Positions 61,024-64,000 of a stretch of 64,000 nucleotides of DNA are shown here, in pieces. The notes beneath the pieces were generated by a model. It had not been told where the DNA came from. It did no database searches and saw only the letters and a program-made list of their open reading frames with translations. The position numbers and the translations under genes are program-made. The stretch spans positions 1 to 64,000 of the forward strand of contig CAZNTE010000008.1 in assembly GCA_964575895.1 (NCBI GenBank). Direction: 5' to 3'. Source of the stretch: Gudongella sp964575895 (GTDB taxonomy: Bacteria; Bacillota; Clostridia; Tissierellales; Tissierellaceae). Within the stretch, counting starts at the first letter, position 1. Every line of letters begins with the position of its first letter.

Positions 61024-61377
61024 CTAGTCTGAAACTAGCTTAAAAACTGAAGGTGATTCCAATAGATTTTCTGCATATTTTCCACTTTCAAAAATCAAAT
61101 CCTCATCTTCTATCTTAAATGTATAAATTTCATCTTCATTAGCCCTTAAGGTTAGGATATTTGATTCAATTGAGTAAGTTCCATTAGGTCTGTAGGAAGT
61201 ATTGATTGCTCTATTAAATTCGAATTGATTATCTTCTTCTAATACTATCCAAGCCCAGTCCTCATTATCTACAAGAGAATATTTACCAAGCTTAAGGCTT
61301 TCATCACTATTAAAGGAACAACCAATAAATGATAGTATTGTTAGCAAGAATATTGTTGATACCATGAATTTTTTCAT
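61024..61377 (-). CDS. small lipoprotein of unknown function
   Basis: I do not recognise this 117-residue protein. It has a lipoprotein signal (STIFLLTILSFIGC), then a short linker and a beta-rich domain (LKLGKYSLVDNEDWAWIVLEED, NGTYSIESNILTLRANEDEIYTF), shown here by KLGKYSLVDNE and NGTYSIESNILTL. The pattern resembles small lipocalin- or META-like domains that often follow a Cys lipid anchor. It lies 36 nt upstream of the CopZ-like gene and may be co-transcribed. AGGAAGGG precedes the ATG at 61377. Confidence 0.6.
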   Translation of the reverse strand: MKKFMVSTIFLLTILSFIGCSFNSDESLKLGKYSLVDNEDWAWIVLEEDNQFEFNRAINTSYRPNGTYSIESNILTLRANEDEIYTFKIEDEDLIFESGKYAENLLESPSVFKLVSD

Positions 61378-61520
61378 TTTCCCTTCCTCCAGATCATTTC
61401 AATGGTGGAATCCTTAAAAGGATACCATACATATATTATACTTCAAGATAAGATTGAAAATAATTACAATCCGGTTAATTCTACAGCCTAGTAGTGAGAT
61501 GAACTAATAAATAAAAAAGA

Positions 61521-61545
61521 TAGAGGCTTAAGCCTCTACCTTCAA
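61521..61545 (-). terminator. terminator of the superoxide reductase gene
   Basis: TAGAGGCTTAAGCCTCTA is a perfect 18-nt palindrome overlapping the stop codon (61528). On the minus strand it is followed by TCTTTTTTATT. Confidence 0.85.
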
Positions 61546-61902
61546 TTCTGCACTGTTTTCCCAAAGACCATGGATATTGCAATAGCTTGTAGCTATTATA
61601 GTTCCAGGTTTACTAGCTTTAAACTTTAATTTACCGAATGGCTCTGTTAATAATTCTCCTTCACCATGAGCTGCAAAGTTAAATGTTGCTAACTCCACTG
61701 GGAATTTTCCATCTTCTGGCTTGAAGTATACCTTGATCCAAGCTATGTAGTGCTCGAAAGTGTTAGGATGAGCTATTTCTTCTCCAACTAAAACTTTAAC
61801 TTTAACTACTTCTCCAGCTTTAACTACCTCTGGTGCATGGATTACAGGAACGTGTTTCTCGCCTTTCCAATCTCCGCTTTGATATAAATTTCCAATACTC
61901 AT
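61528..61902 (-). CDS. class II superoxide reductase (neelaredoxin/desulfoferrodoxin-like)
   Basis: The protein has 124 residues. The iron site is visible: His in EKHVPVIH, His in HPNTFEHYIAW, and Cys and His in YCNIHGLW. The extra N-terminal rubredoxin-like domain of class I desulfoferrodoxin is absent, so this is a one-iron (class II) enzyme. It reduces superoxide to hydrogen peroxide without making oxygen, a common defence in anaerobes. AGGAGGC precedes the ATG at 61902. The gene is monocistronic and divergent from the RNA methyltransferase gene. Confidence 0.93.
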   Translation of the reverse strand: MSIGNLYQSGDWKGEKHVPVIHAPEVVKAGEVVKVKVLVGEEIAHPNTFEHYIAWIKVYFKPEDGKFPVELATFNFAAHGEGELLTEPFGKLKFKASKPGTIIATSYCNIHGLWENSAELKVEA

Positions 61903-62053
61903 TATGTAGCCTCCTTTTAAATTTAATTAATATCCTAACTTAAATAGGACAGTCTGGTAATTATATACCCCAAATTCTTGTAATAACCACAAAATAAATA
62001 ATTAGAATTCATATAAAATGAGTATAATATAGATAATGAGGAGGAGATAATTC

Positions 62054-63196
62054 ATGTCATCGATAAATTTAATTGCAACAACAACATTTGGATTAGAAGC
62101 TGTTACTAAAAGAGAATTAATGAGTTTAGGATATGATAACTTTAAGGTGGAAAATGGGAAGGTTGAATTTCAAGGTCAAATTAGAGATATTGTAATAACA
62201 AACCTTTGGTTAAGAACGGCAGAGAGAGTTTTACTTAAAATGGGAGAATTTAAGGCCTTATCCTTTGATGAGTTATTCGAAAAGACTAAAGCCCTTCCAT
62301 GGGAGGAATGGATTCCAGAGGATGGCAATTTTATAGTTGAAGGTAAAAGTGTAAGTTCAAAATTATACAGTATTTCTGACAGTCAAAGAATTGTTGAGAA
62401 AGCTATTGTTGAAAGATTAAAAACCAAATATCCCACAGATTGGTTTAGCAAAAGTGGTCCTAGATATACTGTTGAAGTATCTCTTTTAAAAGATGTTGCT
62501 ACATTAACAATTGACACCAGTGGAGATGGCCTTCATAAAAGAGGATACAGAGATAGGGCAGGAGATGCTCCTATCAAAGAAACACTTGCAGCTGCAATGG
62601 TACTATTAAGCTACTGGAATAAGGATAGAGTACTGTTTGATCCATTCTGTGGTTCTGGGACTATTTTAATTGAAGCTGCAATGATAGGGAAGAATATGGC
62701 TCCAGGAATTGATAGAGACTTTGATGCTGATAAGTGGGATAAGGTGCCAAAAGAGTATTGGACTGAAGAAAAAAGAAAAGCATTAAAATCCATAGATCAT
62801 AGTGTAAAACTAAACCTTCTGGGAAGTGATACTGATAGAAGATCAATTTTAAGGGCAAGAGATAATGCAGCCAATATTGGCTTAGAAGAAGACATATCAT
62901 TCTTCATCAAGGACATGAGAGATGTTGATTTACACGATGAGTTTGGGGTAGTAATAACAAACCCACCCTATGGAGAGAGAATGGGAGAGAGAGAAGAAGT
63001 GGAAAAATTATATAGGGATTTTGGAGAAAAGTTCAGAGAGCATAGTACTTGGTCAATATATGCAATAACATCAAATGAGAAGTTTGAAGAGCTATATGGT
63101 AAGAAAGCGGATAGAAAAAGAAAACTTTACAATGGAAGAATTAAGGTAGATTATTATCAGTATTATGGACCAAGACCAGAAAGAAAGGAAGGATAA
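62054..63196 (+). CDS. THUMP-domain class I RNA methyltransferase (RlmL/YpsC-like)
   Basis: The protein has 380 residues. The N-terminal THUMP domain (about 40-160) contains TTFGLEAVTKRELMSLGY at its start. The methyltransferase has the motif DPFCGSGTILIEAAMIG, the internal SDTDRRSILRARDNAANIGLEE and the catalytic NPPYGERMG. It probably makes m2G in 23S rRNA, like the N-terminal half of RlmL. AGGAGGAGA lies before the ATG. The adenosyltransferase gene starts 1 nt after its stop. Confidence 0.93.
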   Translation: MSSINLIATTTFGLEAVTKRELMSLGYDNFKVENGKVEFQGQIRDIVITNLWLRTAERVLLKMGEFKALSFDELFEKTKALPWEEWIPEDGNFIVEGKSVSSKLYSISDSQRIVEKAIVERLKTKYPTDWFSKSGPRYTVEVSLLKDVATLTIDTSGDGLHKRGYRDRAGDAPIKETLAAAMVLLSYWNKDRVLFDPFCGSGTILIEAAMIGKNMAPGIDRDFDADKWDKVPKEYWTEEKRKALKSIDHSVKLNLLGSDTDRRSILRARDNAANIGLEEDISFFIKDMRDVDLHDEFGVVITNPPYGERMGEREEVEKLYRDFGEKFREHSTWSIYAITSNEKFEELYGKKADRKRKLYNGRIKVDYYQYYGPRPERKEG

Positions 63197-63197
63197 T

Positions 63198-63722
63198 ATG
63201 GGAATTTATACTAAAACAGGGGACAAGGGAACAACTTCAACATTCGATAATAAAAGACTTACAAAAGATGATGTAAGAGTAGAAAGCTATGGTACTGTAG
63301 ATGAGCTAGGATCTTTTCTAGGTCTAGCAAAGAATTATCTTGACAAAGAAATGTATGATAAGATTTTTACTATTCAAAATAAGTTATTTACTGTTGCGAC
63401 AAATTTAGCTACTGAGGACCAATCTAAGGTTATGTATAGAATGAAGGAGGAAGACATTTTATACCTAGAAGGAATAATTGATGATTATATGGGGAGACTT
63501 AATGATCCAACTGGTTTTATAGTCCCGGGATCAAATAAAGTATCTGGATATCTCCATGTTGCAAGAACAGTGTGCAGAAGAGCAGAAAGAAGAATTATAA
63601 CACTTTCTGGAGTGGCAGAAGTTGATCCATTGGTAATAAAATATGTAAATAGATTATCCGATGCAATATACGCTATGGCAAGATATTCAGAGGATTCTCA
63701 AAATAGTGTAAAATACGAGTAA
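63198..63722 (+). CDS. PduO-type ATP:cob(I)alamin adenosyltransferase
   Basis: The protein has 174 residues. The ATP/cobalamin motifs are YTKTGDKGTTSTFDNKRLTKDD, shown as TKTGDKGTTS, and VESYGTVDELGSFLGLAK. FIVPGSNKVSGYLHVARTVCRRAERRI (shown as ARTVCRRAERRI) and NRLSDAIYAMARY complete the active site. It makes adenosylcobalamin, so the organism likely uses B12-dependent mutases. ATG 63198 with AAAGGAAGGA is the start; the open frame extends upstream into the methyltransferase gene. It overlaps none of the methyltransferase CDS when started here. Confidence 0.95.
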   Translation: MGIYTKTGDKGTTSTFDNKRLTKDDVRVESYGTVDELGSFLGLAKNYLDKEMYDKIFTIQNKLFTVATNLATEDQSKVMYRMKEEDILYLEGIIDDYMGRLNDPTGFIVPGSNKVSGYLHVARTVCRRAERRIITLSGVAEVDPLVIKYVNRLSDAIYAMARYSEDSQNSVKYE

Positions 63723-63869
63723 AACTTGGTTAAAATTTCATTACAAGGCTAAATAACTGTAGAAAAATGACAATTAATGAGATACAATAATAATAGTCAC
63801 CATATTAATGGAGGCAGGGGGAAAAAGTTTGGTTAAAGATTTAACAAACAAACCCGAGAGGTGATTATT

Positions 63870-64000
63870 ATGATAGATGAAAAGAGAGAAATTGAAAGCA
63901 ATGTTGGTCACATACAATATGGTATCCTAAATTATCATGTTCTTGAGGGTATGGCTGATTGGGTTAGAGTTGTAGATAAGAATGGTAAGATTATATTCGC
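63870..64000 (+). CDS. PAS-domain protein, 3' end cut by window
   Basis: Only 43 codons lie in the window. AGAGGTGATT precedes the ATG. The visible part has an N-terminal charged segment (DEKREIESNVGHI), then GILNYHVLEGMADWVRVVDKNGKII, shown as VLEGMADWVRVVDKNG, which matches the start of a PAS domain. The rest is outside, so it could be a sigma-54 activator, a histidine kinase or a diguanylate-type protein. Confidence 0.55.
   Translation, partial: MIDEKREIESNVGHIQYGILNYHVLEGMADWVRVVDKNGKIIF

Noticed and set aside
63834..63866. Short TTG-started peptide before the PAS gene
   Set aside because: It would end after about 11 codons at a TGA followed soon by another stop; no SECIS-like hairpin or family similarity supports it.

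Overview
The window is 64 kb of AT-rich chromosome from a low-GC Gram-positive anaerobe of the Clostridia/Tissierellia type. The evidence is strong AGGAGG ribosome sites, frequent TTG/GTG starts, a tyrosine T-box, two sigma-54 activators with -24/-12 promoters, a tungsten-type aldehyde:ferredoxin oxidoreductase, an acyl-CoA dehydrogenase-EtfBA operon behind a Rex-like site, a class II superoxide reductase, and in-frame UGA codons that look like selenocysteine. I cannot name the species. I found no rRNA, tRNA, CRISPR array, insertion sequence or prophage.

The most important result is three genes that ordinary ORF calling breaks, because an in-frame TGA sits where the family has a reactive cysteine and a small hairpin follows at the spacing expected of a bacterial SECIS element. 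They are (1) an O6-methylguanine-DNA methyltransferase with TGA as the active-site residue (1552-2016, +); (2) a MerT-like membrane protein whose Cys-Cys motif reads Cys-TGA (6198-6503, -); and (3) a CopZ-like zinc/[2Fe-2S] protein whose N-terminal pair reads Cys-TGA (60505-60987, -). No selenocysteine machinery (selA/B/C/D) lies in the window, so the genome must supply it elsewhere if this reading is right.

Layout. 0-6.5 kb: DUF1722 protein, J-domain membrane protein, the MGMT, an L-cysteine desulfidase with a divergent sigma-54 activator, an EamA exporter and the MerT-like gene. 6.7-13.6 kb: a baeRF-type protein, then an SPFH / zinc-ribbon / TPM / membrane-protein operon ending in a rhodanese. 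13.7-24.7 kb: maltodextrin use (MalQ, phosphorylase, solute-binding lipoprotein, small membrane protein, a MalF with a long coiled-coil extension, MalG, ABC ATPase, LacI regulator), with LacI/cre-type operators at its two transcription entry points. 24.8-27.5 kb: unknown protein, a 25-residue peptide gene inside nested inverted repeats, HD-GYP protein, DUF5317 protein. 27.5-32.8 kb: an ATP-grasp ligase plus a MurE-like ligase, then apt and glmS. 32.9-36.7 kb: small HTH regulators and a TctCBA transporter. 36.9-41.6 kb: tandem-repeat lipoprotein, ApbE, Ndk, Asp/Glu racemase, sortase, PgpA-like protein. 41.7-48.4 kb: Na+/alanine symporter, RNase H, dCMP deaminase, MscL, patatin, Nudix, MATE. 48.5-52.6 kb: sigma-54 activator, AOR and MoaD-like protein. 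52.7-55.0 kb: GlpK and PgeF. 55.0-59.6 kb (-): etfA, etfB, acyl-CoA dehydrogenase, and tyrS with a T-box. 59.7-61.9 kb (-): small lipoproteins, zinc ribbon, CopZ-like selenoprotein, superoxide reductase. 62.0-64.0 kb: THUMP RNA methyltransferase, PduO-type adenosyltransferase, start of a PAS protein.

Taken together the genes suggest an anaerobe that ferments amino acids and stored or imported glucans, with redox-controlled fatty-acyl chemistry and several thiol- or selenol-based proteins.
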